From Plectosphaerella cucumerina (taxonomy: Eukaryota > Ascomycota > Sordariomycetes > Glomerellales > Plectosphaerellaceae): a DNA stretch of 64,000 nt. The notes below the pieces were generated by a model, which did not search any database, was not told the DNA's origin, and saw only the letters and a list, made by a program, of their open reading frames with translations. A program made the position numbers and the translations under genes. Shown piece after piece: positions 11,274 to 23,613 of this stretch (position 1 is its first letter; each line of letters starts with the position of its first letter). Location: contig JAGPXD010000005.1 of the NCBI GenBank assembly GCA_020746995.1, positions 930,001-994,000 on the forward strand, given 5' to 3'.

Positions 11274-13617
11274 ATGCCAAGGCACCGACGAAAAGATCCT
11301 CCCAAGAATGGGACAGGGCCTAATCCCAAGACAGGGGCGGAGTCTCATCCCAAGAACCGAGCAGGGCCTCGTCAAAAGAACGGAGCAAGGTCTAGCAACA
11401 AGAACGGGGCAGGGTCTCGTCCCGAGAACGGAGCAGGGCGTCATCTCAAGAACGGGGCAGGGCCTCGCCCCAAGCGCCGGGCAAGGCCTACTCGCAAGCA
11501 ACGGGCATGCCGATCCATCGACAAACTGCCCGCCGAAGTACTTCTTCAGATCCTTTCGGACCACAGCATCGACAAAGACGACCTCAAAACCCTCCGTTGC
11601 ACCAGTAAGCTCTTCTACAATGTCTCGACCGAGCTCCTCTTCCGCAGAATCTGCATTTCAGAGATATGGCAGGACACCAATAGCTTCTTCGCCATCGCAA
11701 ACACGCCCCATCTAGCCGTCAACGTTCAGACCGTCGCCTGGACTGAGATCTCAGGACGTCCCGCCGAAGTGCACCTCGGCTGAATTGGGAGAAGAGTCAG
11801 GCACTCTGTTTTTGAATCTTCGCGACCAAGCGGTAAAGAAGCTCTTTTGGTGGCCCCTGGTCGAAGTCTGGACCTTGCAATGGCACAAGCAGCACAAGCA
11901 AACTTCGGCCCAACGACGCATCTATGACCAGTTTCTCCCCGCCTTCCTCTCCGCACTCGACCTGCTGCCGAACTTGAGATGCCTCGTGCTGGAGCCGATG
12001 CACCCGTGCCGCGAGATCAACGGCGCAGTAGGACAGAGGTACTCGCTCACACCTCAACTACTTCAGTCGGAGTTTGTCATAGGCAACGCGCTCAGCTGTG
12101 CTACCCCTAGCAATCTCGCATTTTACAGATTCCTCCTTCCAGCTATGCAGCACTTGGCCAACAACAGGAATCCGTCCACCGCTGCCCGTCCCTTCATCAC
12201 CCGACTCACCCTCAGAGACCCAGGCCATTCTGCGATCGACTTTCTGGGCAATTCACCCATGAACCCAGACCCCTCCCTTTTCCGAGATCTCACCCGCCTG
12301 GACGTCGATCTGGATGGCCATTCATTCTGCAGATTCAGGAATGGCCCCGAGATGCTGCAATCTCTGGCCGGGGCCAGAAACCTTACCCATCTCAGCCTAC
12401 AATTCAAGTCGGAGACTATTCCGGGCACGTCAAGTCCAAGCCAGGATAAGAACTTGCGCTACGAATTCCTACGAGACTGGCCAACTTTTCCCCGACTCGA
12501 GTATCTGCGGGTAGATGCCCACGAGGACCCTGGAGGTTCTCTGGTGGCATTTGTCGCGAAGCACGCCAAGACACTCGTCCGCCTTCAGCTCGACATCTTT
12601 GACGCCAACGAAGACTTATGGACCGATTTGCACACCGTGGCTCCCGATTTGGAGATCTACACACATGTTGATGGCGACGATGAAGAACCATGGGCGACAG
12701 AAGCATACAGATGGCGGGGTGACTTTCGCGTCCCGATGAACACATCAGGCCCCAGCATCAGACGCACACACAACCACGGCGTTCCTCTGCGGCCACCCGA
12801 AACCTGCGACGTCCGGGATCCAATCGAGGAGGCACAGAAGAGGGAATCCCCCATGGGGAGCCTTGATTTCGATCCAGTTGACCCAACCTGGCCTGGCGAG
12901 CTCGTCGGCCTTTACGAACCACTTGACGGCGACCTCAACATGGAGCAGCGCATCAGAACTGAGATGACAGAAGGAAAACCCATGTGGCCCAAAGATGCAG
13001 ACAAGCGCATCGCCTATGCTACCGAGGAGATATCTTTCCTCCGCAAAAGGGGCTTGCTCTACGGCTCCGACGGCGTCCGTCTGAACCCGGCACCCCGCTG
13101 GTACTTTGCCCGCGACCACAACGGGCAAATGCTGTTCCGCCAAACGCATCCAGAGCACGAGATTGGCGGGTTCCCCACGGAGAACTGGCTCTTCACCCAC
13201 CACAGCGGCACACAGGCGTGCGGCGACGACCCCCTCGAATACTTCGCTGACTGGGAGGGCAGTGAGGCTGGCGATGTGCAGGAGCCGACGCCCTTTGGCA
13301 CGCAAATCACCAAGGCCGGGTGGGAGTGGCCTGCCGGGAGGGGTATGGAAGAGGAGATGGAGCGAGGGACGCGCCTGGCACAGTTGGGTGTCGAGTATAT
13401 TCCAATGGAAATCTACAGGGAGGAGTATTATCCGATTGACCCGTCTATGCACGTGGCGCCGGCTGAGGGGAGTGAGGACGGCGAGGAACATGAGGATGAG
13501 GATGACGATGACGATTACGATGGGGACAGCGAGGAGGAGGATGAACAAGAAGCAGAAGAAGAATGGTATGAGGATAGTGAGGACGAGGAACATGATCATC
13601 ACATGGAGGGACAGTAG
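11274..13617 (+). CDS. F-box protein with N-terminal octapeptide repeats and acidic tail
   Basis: Exon or frame 1 runs from the ATG at 11274 and frame 2 continues to the TAG ending at 13617. The frame changes by +1 between 11716 and 11800. Either a short intron (for example 11758-11800, 43 nt, with a weak GTCCCG donor, a CTGAAT branch and a CAG acceptor) or a one-base indel joins them, giving about 766 aa. After eight octapeptide repeats comes a clear F-box (IDKLPAEVLLQILSD, then DLKTLRCTSKLFYNVSTELL), then a long region with LNLRDQ and leucine-rich strands, and a closing tail of Glu/Asp (residues of 13490-13610). F-box proteins recruit substrates to SCF ubiquitin ligases through Skp1. The substrate is unknown. 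Confidence 0.75.
11301..11492 (+). repeat. 24-bp coding tandem repeat, 8 units
   Basis: Eight in-frame 24-bp units encode imperfect octapeptides of the form PKNGAGPR. A ninth, decayed unit follows at 11493-11516. The unit is basic and Gly/Pro-rich. Open frames in two other registers arise from the same repetition and are not genes. Confidence 0.85.
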
Positions 13618-14217
13618 CCATGTAGCATTGTATCACCGTAAAGGGACTGAGAACGCCTACTTTACTCGGCATCTTTCTCAAGCACACTTGGCATCATTGA
13701 CATTGAGGAAGGTTTTGCATTTTGGCTTTGGACCAGAGAACATGAGAGTGATCGGGAATACAAGAGATTGTCGTATCTACATTACCCGTGGCCACAACCA
13801 TAATGGTGTACAAATTGTATGGGATCTATTCATTAGGTACTCGAACAATCGGGCTGCCTAGCGGAGGAGTGGAAAGCAACTCGTGCATTGCCATTAATGA
13901 GGAAACACTTAGAACCAAGAACGAAACAATCATGGTCCCATGTAGCATTGTTAGCTTATTGAGTGAATCACTTGGTAAAATGGAGTATGTCATAAATAGG
14001 TAGAGAAAAGAGTGATGCGTTTCCAATCAGCATCCGGGAGAATTGGGTGGATCAATTCATTCTTTCCAGCAGTGAAGCGTGCAATACTTCGGAGGATAGA
14101 GAGCCCATCAATCAACAGCTCCGCAACAGATTGTTCTATTTCTCCCGATAGACTCAAACAGCAGCTCCTTGGCCAAAGGCTTGCCTCCTTTCACGACGTC
14201 TCCTCATAAAAGCTAAC
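13618..14217. other. intergenic, 600 bp
   Basis: AT-richer spacer between two genes in the same direction. No motif or repeat recognised. Confidence 0.5.
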
Positions 14218-16775
14218 ATGCAGGCTTCGAACCACGGTTCGGACACTTCGCCTGAAGAAGCTCGGTCTTTTTCAACACATTCCTCGGAAAGCACACCCGG
14301 TTGTGACTTCTCCTCTTTTCTTTCTTGGTTGGAGAGATCTCCGGAACAAGAAATGGCTGCTCCCGTCGGCATAGACCTGGGGGCCGGGCGGGTCACTGTA
14401 CCAGGTGTCGATGGCTACTTTGACATTCACATTTACTACCAGGCCCTCGAAGATGCAGCCGTGCGAGAGGTTGAGCCGCTGAGCCAGGTTTCAGCAATCA
14501 GACATGGGAGGGTGGACTCGGACGTGTCAGCCTTGGACCTGGATACACCCATTGCCCATCCGGAAGAGGAAATCCAAGACAACCATCATCTCCGCGGCCT
14601 TGTTCAGGCATCTTCTTCAGGATCTCCGCCGCGGACGTCCCAAAAGAGGGGAGCTGCGGATGGTCAGTCAAGTCTTGAAAGGGTACGTTCCCTGCGTCAA
14701 AGGCTCCTTCAGGGAGATTCCACAGGCACCCCGCCCTATTTGAAGGACATGCAGAGCCTCGGCGCAAAGGCACGGAGTAGAATGCGGATGCGCAATGAGT
14801 CCCCCTTTTTCCATGCCTGCTCGCAGCGGGATCTACTCTTCCTCCTGAGGCGGTCCAAGGATCCTTGGACTGGGACCATGTTTGGAGATCGGGCAACGGG
14901 AGCGGGAGTACGGAGACCAGCCTCTGGATTTTCTACCTCGCAGGGCATCTTACACACCGAAGCATCCAGCTCCGGGTACGATACTATAGAGGATGTCTAC
15001 CCGAAGTCGTCCGGGACCCACTCCGACCAGGCACCGGGTCTGGACCCTTCCGGAACGGCCGGTGCGGACCGGAGTGTCCTCCTGGCAGCTGGACGTGTCA
15101 AGTCTCACAAAGCAAAGGCAACCCAGGCTCTTGCCCTGCCTGTCGAATCGCGTGCGCCTTCCCGCTCCTCTCACGATGGTCTCTTCGCTCTCGAGGCAGG
15201 TTCACGTTCCGAAACTCGCCGCGCCTTCCCGTCTACCTCGACCAAGTCGCAGGCTGATGCAAGCACCCACAGGGCAAGTCGCAGGAAAGGAAACCCTACC
15301 ACAACTCCCTCACCACCCACAGGCCAGGAAAACTCAGCCCTTCCTCACCTCGACCCTCCCCTTCGCCTCGAACAATACTCGATGATGGCCATCCTCGAGT
15401 CTCTCCCTCCCTCCAAAATTCCGGCCTTCGCCTGGTCCAAGACCTCCATCCCCAAGAAGGACCATCCCATCCGCAATCCGCGCTTCCTCACCCTTTACCG
15501 CTGCGACCTTCTTCCGCCTCCTACTCCTGGTTCTCCTCATCTCCTTCTCGCCTCACCGCTCTGCCCGATCCTTCGCAGGGACCCTGATGGCCCGCAGGCC
15601 TCTGATGAGAGCAGCATCCTCCTGATCCGAGGCACAGAGGAGGCTCACGTCGAGGGTACCGCCAAAACTTCGACCCGAACCGTTCGTTCTCTGATCCCCA
15701 TCCCCTGCCGGGTCACCGAGACTTCTTCGCCCGCCATCATGCCTCAAGTCGTTGCGCGCGAGCTCAGAAGCCCGTCCGAGGGAGCCCGCGCCGTATTCAA
15801 CCGCAACTGGCGCATCATGCCCGAGGGACTTTACAACAGCGCCGCCAGTGTACAAACTCTGAACATCGCCGACATTCTCAGGCTTCACCGCAACAGTCCT
15901 GGACTCGGTGAGTTGTCTTTCTTCCTGCTGTGATAACATTCTCAAGCGTCATTACTAACTTCCAAATTCAGAATAGGACTCGAGCACCCAGGATTCGTCC
16001 AAGCGGTCTTCCAAGCACTCCGCCGGCAGCGGCTCTCAGGTTCCTCTCAACCGTATGTCTCTACTCTTGCCCTTGCCTCTACACTATTAACAACTTCCCA
16101 GAACCTGACAAGAAAGGCAAGGACCTCGAACTCTCCGAGAACAACGAGGGTGAAGATGCAGGCTCCTACACGTCCGACAAGGGCAAAGGCCTCGACCTTC
16201 GCCCCTACAACAAGAATCAGGGCACCGACCTCTCCGCCTCCTCCATCCGCGCCGAGAGCCCGACCCTTCCCCCCGGCGAAGGCCCCGCCCTCGCCTCGAC
16301 CCCCGAGCGCCCCTCCCCCAGCGGCCGCAAATCGGGCCTCTCCTTCCACAAAGGATCCCACCACCGGGCGACCCCGGACGCCAAGGCCCGCGTCAAGAGC
16401 CGAGCCAAATCGCCGGCCCCCACCACCAGCGCCGCCGGCTCCCCCAGGGCCGCCCGCAAGTCGTGGGTCGCCAAGTCGGCCCCGGCCCTCGCCCAGGGCA
16501 TCACCCGGTCCATCTCCGGTCCTCTTCAGCGCCTGCCGAAGAAAATTGGCGACGCTCTTGCCCGCGGCCGCGCGCCCATGAGCACCGCCACCACCACCGC
16601 CGCCGGCCGGGCCGAAGCCGCGGCTGCCGTTCAGGGTTCAAGCAACCCTTACAGCGTCAGCTTTGTGGAGGAGATCAGCCGGGGCCCGGTCTCGCAGTCG
16701 CGCTGGAGCACGGACAGCGAGGACCGGGCCCAGCCGGCCTGGTACCACCGGCTTTCGATGAGGAAGCGGGAGTAG
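14218..16775 (+). CDS. Ser/Pro-rich protein of unknown function; TAG in frame at a splice junction
   Basis: A 571-codon ORF starts at ATG 14218. Good splice signals follow: intron 15908-15971 (GTGAGT donor, TTACTAAC branch, TTCAG acceptor) and intron 16053-16101 (GTATGT donor, CCCAG acceptor). Splicing the first intron in phase 1 gives GAA then TAG (15974-15976). The frame directly after this TAG is the one that continues through the second intron to 16775 with convincing coding character (DSSTQDSSKRSSKHS, later VSFVEEISRGPVSQSRWST). So the gene either ends at the TAG, is broken, or the stop is bypassed. A shorter gene starting at ATG 15739 (MPQVVARELRS) is equally possible, because 15250-15735 is pyrimidine-rich and leader-like. 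No domain recognised. The C-terminal half is basic and Ser/Ala/Pro-rich. Confidence 0.5.
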
Positions 16776-17819
16776 GTTGGTGGACAGGAGGGAAGTGATT
16801 CACCGCGCTGCTTTTATAGTGCTCCAAGAGAGCGGACTTGGGCTGAGGAAGGAGGAGGGAGACGCAGTTCTTTCGTGGAATTCTTGAGGATACCGGCTTG
16901 TGGAAGGAGTTGGTGCCGATGGATAGTATCACGACGCAGATGGGTACTTTCCTTGGCAGCGCCAGCGACTTGAAGCCTAATTCATCCCTCTTTTCCTCTG
17001 ATTCAGTCTCTTGCAATACAGCGTACCTTCCTATTCCCTAGCCCTCATAAGAAGTCTCTCATTTCGACGTGGGCTGTCATTCCCCCCCTTGACGCCTGCT
17101 GCCAGTGGCATCCATGCTTGAGAGCGCGAGGAGAATGAATAGGTGCGCGGCCCCTATAAGCCTACTTCCGAGACGAGCAGGCGAAGATAAATGGATGCCT
17201 ATGAAAGCAACCGGGCAGTGGATACTACGACATCCATTGTAGATGCAGAGCTGAGTGCTGGTCCTCGGTGGAAGAACGGGGAGAGAACTCCACCCTCCAG
17301 AATATTATACCGGGCGGTTTACCCGGTGCCACCCTAATTGTCCGCGGGCAATTCACGACTCGTCTTCTTCCAATCCGTTGGCGAGGTACGCTCGTATGCA
17401 GCCCGAGAACGAGAAGAAAACGAGGACATGGTTCCTGTTGACTGGTCGGACGACTCGGCATGGACCTGGAAAGCCCGGGCCAAACTCCACAACATTCCCC
17501 CATAAGACCAACTAGCTTGACGCAGACGTCGTGTAGCCCCCTGCCGAACGTTTCGGCTTGGAGGGTATGATTCTTTTGAGGCGAAATGATACAGGAGACT
17601 TGATGTTGCCCAGCCACGAACGGCTCATGCGCATCTCGTGTGGTAGCTGCACCGTTCGTGTAGCTGTCGTGTAGCTGGCGCCACTCCTGTAGCAAAAATT
17701 TCGTGAGATTGCGACAAGATGATCGTGTACGTGCGCGATGATTACTCCCAGCGAAAGTCCTGCGTACCGACTGCTATAAGAAAACATCACAACTGCTGCA
17801 AATCTGATTTTCCTTTCTC
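16776..17819. other. intergenic, 1.04 kb
   Basis: Spacer before the ERG4 gene. The short ORFs on both strands (17225-17790) have no protein-like features. No repeat or RNA gene seen. Confidence 0.5.
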
Positions 17820-19522
17820 ATGGCAAAGAGCAAGACGAGACACCACCATAAGCATCATGACAAGCGGTACACCCGAGTAAGCGAACCCCTACATGGAACT
17901 TGGCGGGTGTTCAGGTGTGTTCTAACCCTCCTTAGCAATCATCGGCAGCGTCGAGAAGATGCCAAGGACCACTCCGTCCGGCCCAAGCTCCCTGCGAATG
18001 CCGCCACCGACCCCGACAGCGATTCAAAGGCCCTGGAAGATGGCGAATACGACTTTGGCGGCCCCCTTGGGGCTCTTTCCATGATGATCGGGTTCCCGAT
18101 GTTGATGTTTTACATGCTCATCGGAGCTGAGGCGTACGACGGCCACCTTCCTACACCCGCCGAAGGAGAGAGCATTCCCGATTTCATTCGGCACATGTGC
18201 CATCTGACCTACCAACACGCCTTCCCTCATACCAAGGCCTGGATCATTTACTGGTCTTTCATGGCTTTGGAGACTGTCGGCTACCTTTACCTGCCCGGTG
18301 TCTACGCCAAGGGCAAGTACCTGCCTCATCTTGGAAAGCAGCTGCCTTACTACTGCTCGGCCGTGTGGTCGTGGTACATCACCATTCTCCTCGCCCTGGT
18401 GCTCCACATGACTGGGATTGTCAGACTCTCCGTCTTGGTGGAGGAGTTTGGGCCCATCATGTCGGTTGCCATGATCTCGGGCTTCCTTCTGCCCTTTCTT
18501 GCATACATTTCTGCGCTAGCCAGAGGAGCTGGACATCGCATGACGGGTAACCACATTTACGACTACTTCATGGGCGCAGAGCTCAACCCGCGTCTTTTCG
18601 GCTGGCTTGATCTCAAGATGCTCTTTGAGGTCAGGATTCCATGGTACATTCTCTTCCTCATGTCGATGAGTGCCGCGGCTTTCCAGTACGAGAAGTATGG
18701 CTACGTGTCAAAGGAGATGGCTTTCGTCGTCATGGCACATTTTCTGTACGGAAATGCGTGTTCCAAGGGCGAGGAGTTGATCATCACTTCATGGTCTGTG
18801 GCTTCTGACTGTCTTTGCCCCCATGTCCAGCGCTGACGACACATTTCCAGGGACATTTACTACGAGAAGTGGGGATTCATGCTTGGCTTCTGGACCATGG
18901 CGGGCGTCCCTTTCAGCTACTGCCACTGCGCCATCTACCTTGCTCTTCATGATCCTTCAGAGTACTGCTGGGATGGGAGATACATGACCGCATTATTCCT
19001 TGTCTATCTTTTCGTCTACTGGGTATGGGATACTGCCAACAGCCAGAAGAACATGTTCAGAGCCCAGGGACGAGGTGTCGCCATCGACAGGAAGACGTTC
19101 CCTCAGCTCCCCTGGAAGTACGTCAAGAACCCCAAGACAATCAAGACAAAGACTGGAGATGACATCATGTGCGACGGGTGGTGTAAGTCGTGCTTCAAGC
19201 CTGCTCTATGGGGATAATCTACTGAACATCGCATCCAGATGGAATGGCTCGCAAGATACACTACAGCTGCGACTTGTTCTTCGCCACCTCCTGGGCTCTG
19301 ATCACCGGCTTCAACTCCCCCTTCCCATGGATGTACCCATGTTTCTTCGCCATTATGATGACCCATCGCGCCTGGAGGGATATTCGTCGGTGTCGTACGA
19401 GATACGGGGAGGCCTGGGAAGAATACGAGCGCCGCGTTCCGTATCTTTTCATTCCGGTAAAGTCGTTTCCCTTTCCCTGTATTTGCCCATACTGACCGTT
19501 TTGCTCCAAGTACATCATCTAG
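17820..19522 (+). CDS. ERG4: delta(24(24(1)))-sterol reductase, ERG4/ERG24 family
   Basis: Five exons (17820-17876, 17949-18793, 18851-19182, 19239-19456, 19511-19522) give 487 aa. Four GT-AG introns of 72, 57, 56 and 54 nt all restore conserved blocks. The first intron is the least certain because its 72 nt are also open. Multi-pass ER membrane protein with blocks typical of ERG4: [103 protein letters not shown], and the end VPYLFIPYII. The enzyme reduces the C-24(28) double bond with NADPH in the last step of ergosterol synthesis. Fungi often carry more than one ERG4 copy, so whether this is the main one cannot be told here. Confidence 0.95.
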
Positions 19523-19666
19523 AACGCCCTTCGCAGCAAGCATGGCCAATCCTCCGGCGGAAATTACATTGTGCATCTTTTCTTGCCAGCAGAGTGCACA
19601 TCATGTCCCTTCAGGAGAGAGCCAGCTCTGGGTCAAATTCCTCAATGAACGTTTCAGAAGTCAGAG

Positions 19667-19891
19667 ATGACGGAACGGAGGATGTTTACTCTCTCCCAGG
19701 CTCCGAAAACTGTTCGTGACGCCGAACCGACCGAAGTGGTGCTGAAGAAGAAGTCTCGCCACCCGAACTCGTATTTCCACGCCCACACTCTCAAGGGTCA
19801 GGATTGCCAGACTGTCAGGACAGATTGGATCTGGCAAGGAGACAGGTACGTCCACCGGTCTGGGGAGTACTGGACGAAGCAGCTGCCTTAA
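19667..19891 (+). CDS. possible small protein, unknown
   Basis: A 74-codon ORF 145 bp after the ERG4 stop. Its second half (NSYFHAHTLKGQDCQ, then DWIWQGDRYVHRSGEYW) has protein-like, Trp/Tyr-rich composition. It could be a small gene, the 3' exon of a longer one, or chance within the ERG4 3' region. No family recognised. Confidence 0.25.
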   Translation: MTERRMFTLSQAPKTVRDAEPTEVVLKKKSRHPNSYFHAHTLKGQDCQTVRTDWIWQGDRYVHRSGEYWTKQLP

Positions 19892-20100
19892 TAGCGGGGT
19901 GGGGTATTCTCGTGTCGGAGCGGCGAACCCCCTTATGAGTTCAAGGTTACTACTGGCTCCATCCCTTGCTTTTGTCTCACCCAGCCATCTCGCTGTCAGA
20001 TTTCATCTCCCTGCCTGTTAACTCGCCCGTTTTTCTCTTCTAGTCTTCAAATTGACGTACCCTTTCCTCATTCAACCTTGTTTGCCTTTGAAATTTCGCC

Positions 20101-21898
20101 ATGAGGCCGACGTGGTGTGCCCTCTGCGGCTTTTCTGTTAATGAGCATGATTCCGTGGCCCTGGCGAAACTCAGTGAGCAATCGGACGCGCCAAAACCCA
20201 AGCTTCTTGCCACAGACCGCGCTGTGTTTATGGCGACGGTAGATCCAGATAACATTGCTCTCCTTTGTCACTGGAAATGCCTCGAAATGACAAAGCAGCC
20301 TCACAGGAACCGATTGCTCAAAAGCCTCGCATTTGTCTTTGAGCCTTCCGCAGCGCAGCAGAAAATGCGACTGGAGTTTTACCAGCGCCATGGCGCATCT
20401 CTCATTCGTTCCCTTCTAGGGATGACTTTCCCCCCGGAAATATCCCTCATGATCGCAACTCATTTGCCTCGACCAGTCCTGAGCTGCCTCGCTGTCCTCC
20501 ATGGAATGGAGGCGCACTGCTTGGCCACCAGTGTCACTTCTGGTGGCCGCGAGCTTACATACGAAGGCCGCAAGTACATCCCAAACTCCGCCAATCTTCG
20601 CGCCGGGCGGCTTGACATGGTTGCTAAATCATGGAGCCCAAGCTGCAGGAAGGATCCAATTCACTTCGGCCTGGACCATCTTGGCATTCAGGCCGTCATG
20701 TCTGGAGAATGGACAGGCGAAGACCCCGTAGGCCCTCCAAATCAGGAGCTTTGGTGGAAGACGGTCTATCGGTGGGAACGTGCATTTCACACGTTCAAGT
20801 TCTCAAACGATGTAGGTCTATTTCCGATACTCACGATAGCCTTTTTCTCAAAACTCACGAGTGCAGGATTACAAGCTCCGCAACCTACGAGTGGTTCCGC
20901 AACCCGATGGTGACTTTGAGGACGACTTCTGGTGGGAAATGCCTCACGGGCAGCCCAAAAGGCTGAGGCTGGAAGACTTCGGCCCACGACACTCCGAGCC
21001 AAGAAGGATGAAAGCCGTGAAACTCACCACTGCCAGAGGTGTATCATTTCACTGGGACTGCTCCCTCGTCTGTATCAGCGCCCACGCATCAGACACCGAC
21101 TCGATGCCCTACAACCGCATGCCTTCAACAAGAACACGGGGCATTGATGTTTATGTTCCCCTTGAGGAGAACGAGAGGATTCACGAGGTGTGGCGGCATG
21201 AAGTACAGGGCCGTACCAGTCCCTCTCTTGTGGCAAGTCTTTCCCCAGCTGCAACTTCCCTCAGACGGCGACTAATAGTGGTCATCTAGTTCGTCACCTC
21301 CCTTGGACGCGTCATAGGTGCCGGCTTAGTCCCCTGGCCCGGGCCTGCGAGACATACATACAAGCTCCTGGACGAGACGTGCAGCGGCTTCCACTACGAT
21401 CTGAACAACATAGGCATCTCGATACTTGGGTTCGAAAGTCCTGCACCCTCCGCACCTTCCAGTGCTCGCATCCCGGCTTGTCCTCGACCTCTGTCGCCAT
21501 ATCCTCCGACAGATAGGATGCAGCACTACTTGCATACTTTCGCAGAGGTCTCGGATGTGGTGTCTGTTTGCCCCTGTCACATGTCGACGAACGGAAGGGA
21601 CTCGGTCACAGGTCTCTTCCTGACGCATGGCGATGGTCGTCGGTCCTGCGTGGGTCGCGTCCGGCTTGACTGCTTAGGTGCCGTGCTCGAGGTCGGAAAC
21701 GCCCAGGGCATGACGCTCCGCATGTCCGAGTCGGAGAAAGGACGGCGGTTCGTGGAAGCAATCGAGCTGTCGGACGAGGTGATTGAGCAGGGAGACACAC
21801 GGTCGGTGCATGTGCGGTGGACCGGCCGGCTCGAGTGGTGGATCTCGGGAAGAGAGTGCGTGGTCTCCTACCACGAAGACCCTTTGGACCAGGGATAG
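20101..21898 (+). CDS. hypothetical protein with N-terminal CxxC
   Basis: Three exons (20101-20811, 20867-21229, 21290-21898) joined by phase-0 introns of 55 and 60 nt (the second donor, CTT then GTGGCA, is the weakest call) give 560 aa. The protein opens with MRPTWCALCGFSVNEHD, a CxxC pair typical of a family of fungal proteins that begin with a short zinc-knuckle-like segment and then carry an F-box-like helix (PPEISLMIATHLPRPVLSCLAVLHG). The second half is rich in beta-type segments (GRVIGAGLVPWPGP, LDETCSGFHYDL, GRRSCVGRVRLDCLG). I do not recognise a catalytic motif. The F-box-like helix suggests, but does not prove, a role in ubiquitin ligase adaptors. Confidence 0.7.
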
Positions 21899-22060
21899 AA
21901 GGACCATCTTTGGAAGCCGTAAGATGATTGCTTGTATTCTGGGAACATTCACTCCAAAGTTCGCCCGCGCCATCTTGGAACCGTCACCCTCGCAAAACGC
22001 CAATGCCCCCATGCAGCCGTGCTCCGTATGGTATCATCCCCCAGTGCCTTCGCCGTCCTT

Positions 22061-22687
22061 TTAGCATTCCCCATGTTCCTGGCTAGCGCGAACACACGCC
22101 CTGACGCGTTTCCGAAACTCCTTCGGATCCTCACGTAGCAGACGCCCAGCCTCCACATTCGCGGGAGACTCGTGGTTGGGGCTGTGGAAGAGCGAGAGGA
22201 CGCTGATGAGGATAGCCTCTGGCGACCGCGAGGGGTTCCAGCGCTCGGAAGCATCTTCGTAACCATGGGGGTCGTCGCCTGCCGGGTGCAAGATGGAGAT
22301 GCACAGCTTTCCGTCGGGGTATACGTTTGGGTGGAAGGGGATGGGGTCGAGAAAGACGAGGGAGGGCGGAGAGGTCGGGAAGTCTTGGGTGAAGGAGAGG
22401 CGGGCGCGGAAGAAACCGCCTGTTGGAGAGGAGTTAGCATTGAAGTCGCACGGGGTGTCACGACCGGGTATGTCGTGGATGGGGACACGCGCGGGGATGG
22501 GCCGGGACTGACCGCCGTAGTACTTGATGTCGTCGTCAATCATGAACATGACCTCCCACTCGAAGATGTTGTCGTTGACGAGGCCGCAGGAGACGCCTTG
22601 CATGTCCTTGGATGCGGCACCGCGGGTGACATCTTTGAAGTGACGGCTCAGCAGTAGGCTGGCGCCTGTTTGCGAAGGGGCCGTCAT
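22061..22687 (-). CDS. ubiquitin-conjugating enzyme E2, Ubc7/UBE2G type
   Basis: Two exons (22687-22513 and 22419-22061) separated by a 93-nt intron (GTCAGT donor, GCTAAC branch, CAACAG acceptor) give 177 aa and rebuild DDIKYYGGGFFRARLSF across the junction. The E2 fold is complete: HPN at 88-90, the catalytic Cys98 in PDGKLCISIL, and the acidic-loop insertion after the active site (PAGDDPHGYEDASERW) that marks the Ubc7/UBE2G/Cdc34 class. Ubc7 works at the ER with Cue1 and the Hrd1/Doa10 ligases in ER-associated degradation. That role here is by family. An upstream open stretch to 23038 is not part of the protein because conserved homology begins only near the Met at 22687. Confidence 0.92.
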   Translation of the reverse strand: MTAPSQTGASLLLSRHFKDVTRGAASKDMQGVSCGLVNDNIFEWEVMFMIDDDIKYYGGQSRPIPARVPIHDIPGRDTPCDFNANSSPTGGFFRARLSFTQDFPTSPPSLVFLDPIPFHPNVYPDGKLCISILHPAGDDPHGYEDASERWNPSRSPEAILISVLSLFHSPNHESPANVEAGRLLREDPKEFRKRVRACVRASQEHGEC

Positions 22688-23613
22688 GGCGGAGGTGTGT
22701 CTGTGGTGTCGCGATGTTCGTGTCGCGTGCGTTGCGTTGGCCGGTGCAGGAAGAAGAGGACGCCCTTCAGAGCGTGTCGGGTCGTGAGTGCGTGTCGGAA
22801 GAAGCTGAGGAGTGCTGCTGCAGCCTCGTGGGAGTCGGTGTCGTTCTCGATTGCTTGGCTGGTCAAGTCGTGTGTTCGTTTGCTGGCGACGTCGGCGAAG
22901 GTGGAATGGTGGGGGTTGGTTCGCTTCAGCCCACGACCGCGGGGTCATTTCTTGGCGATTCGACCGAGGCTGACCGAGACAGCAACTAGCGCCAAGCCCA
23001 CACCGATCACCGAGATGGATCCCTGCCTCACCGAACACACCGACTCATCGTCGGAAGTCGGGAATTGGCCTACCCCTGACACCACGACGGAAGCTTGCGG
23101 AAAACCGCTTGATCGTGTTCACCTCGCCAAGCCCGGGACCCTCTTTTACTTCTTCAGCAGCAGACCAGAAGCAGGGAAATCCAGAGATCTTGGGTCGACA
23201 ATCTATTTCTGGCATGCGCCCTGCGTCAATTACCTCGGAGATTTCCCTTTTCTCGCGGCACTCGGTATCGTCACCTGACGCCTCCACGATTCGTGTCCAA
23301 CGGCCCGGACCGAGTCTTCTCATCTCCCCCGAGAGTAAGCATGAATCGTGGTGGGCGCGGGAAAACAGAGTTTTGAGGAATACGATGTTCATGACCGCTC
23401 GACCGGGGTAACGGCCGGGCTAAAGTTCCCCGATGCTTGGTTCTTGTCGCGGACCCCGGGGGAGTAAGCGGGTGTCTCAGTCACAGTTCATCACCATTCA
23501 TATGCACAGCAGTATTTGTTCATCCAAAGCTCGTCATTACATTAGACATGCAGGCATATGGCCCTATATATCACGTGTGGTATATGAACATCTACCCAAT
23601 CGGCAGAGAGCGT
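22688..23613. other. intergenic, 0.93 kb
   Basis: Spacer between two leftward genes, holding the upstream region of the E2 gene and the 3' region of the deacetylase gene. No other feature supported. Confidence 0.5.

Noticed and set aside
22688..23038. N-terminal extension of the E2 enzyme
   Set aside because: Open frame only; E2 homology begins near the Met at 22687 and the extension is low-complexity leader-like sequence.
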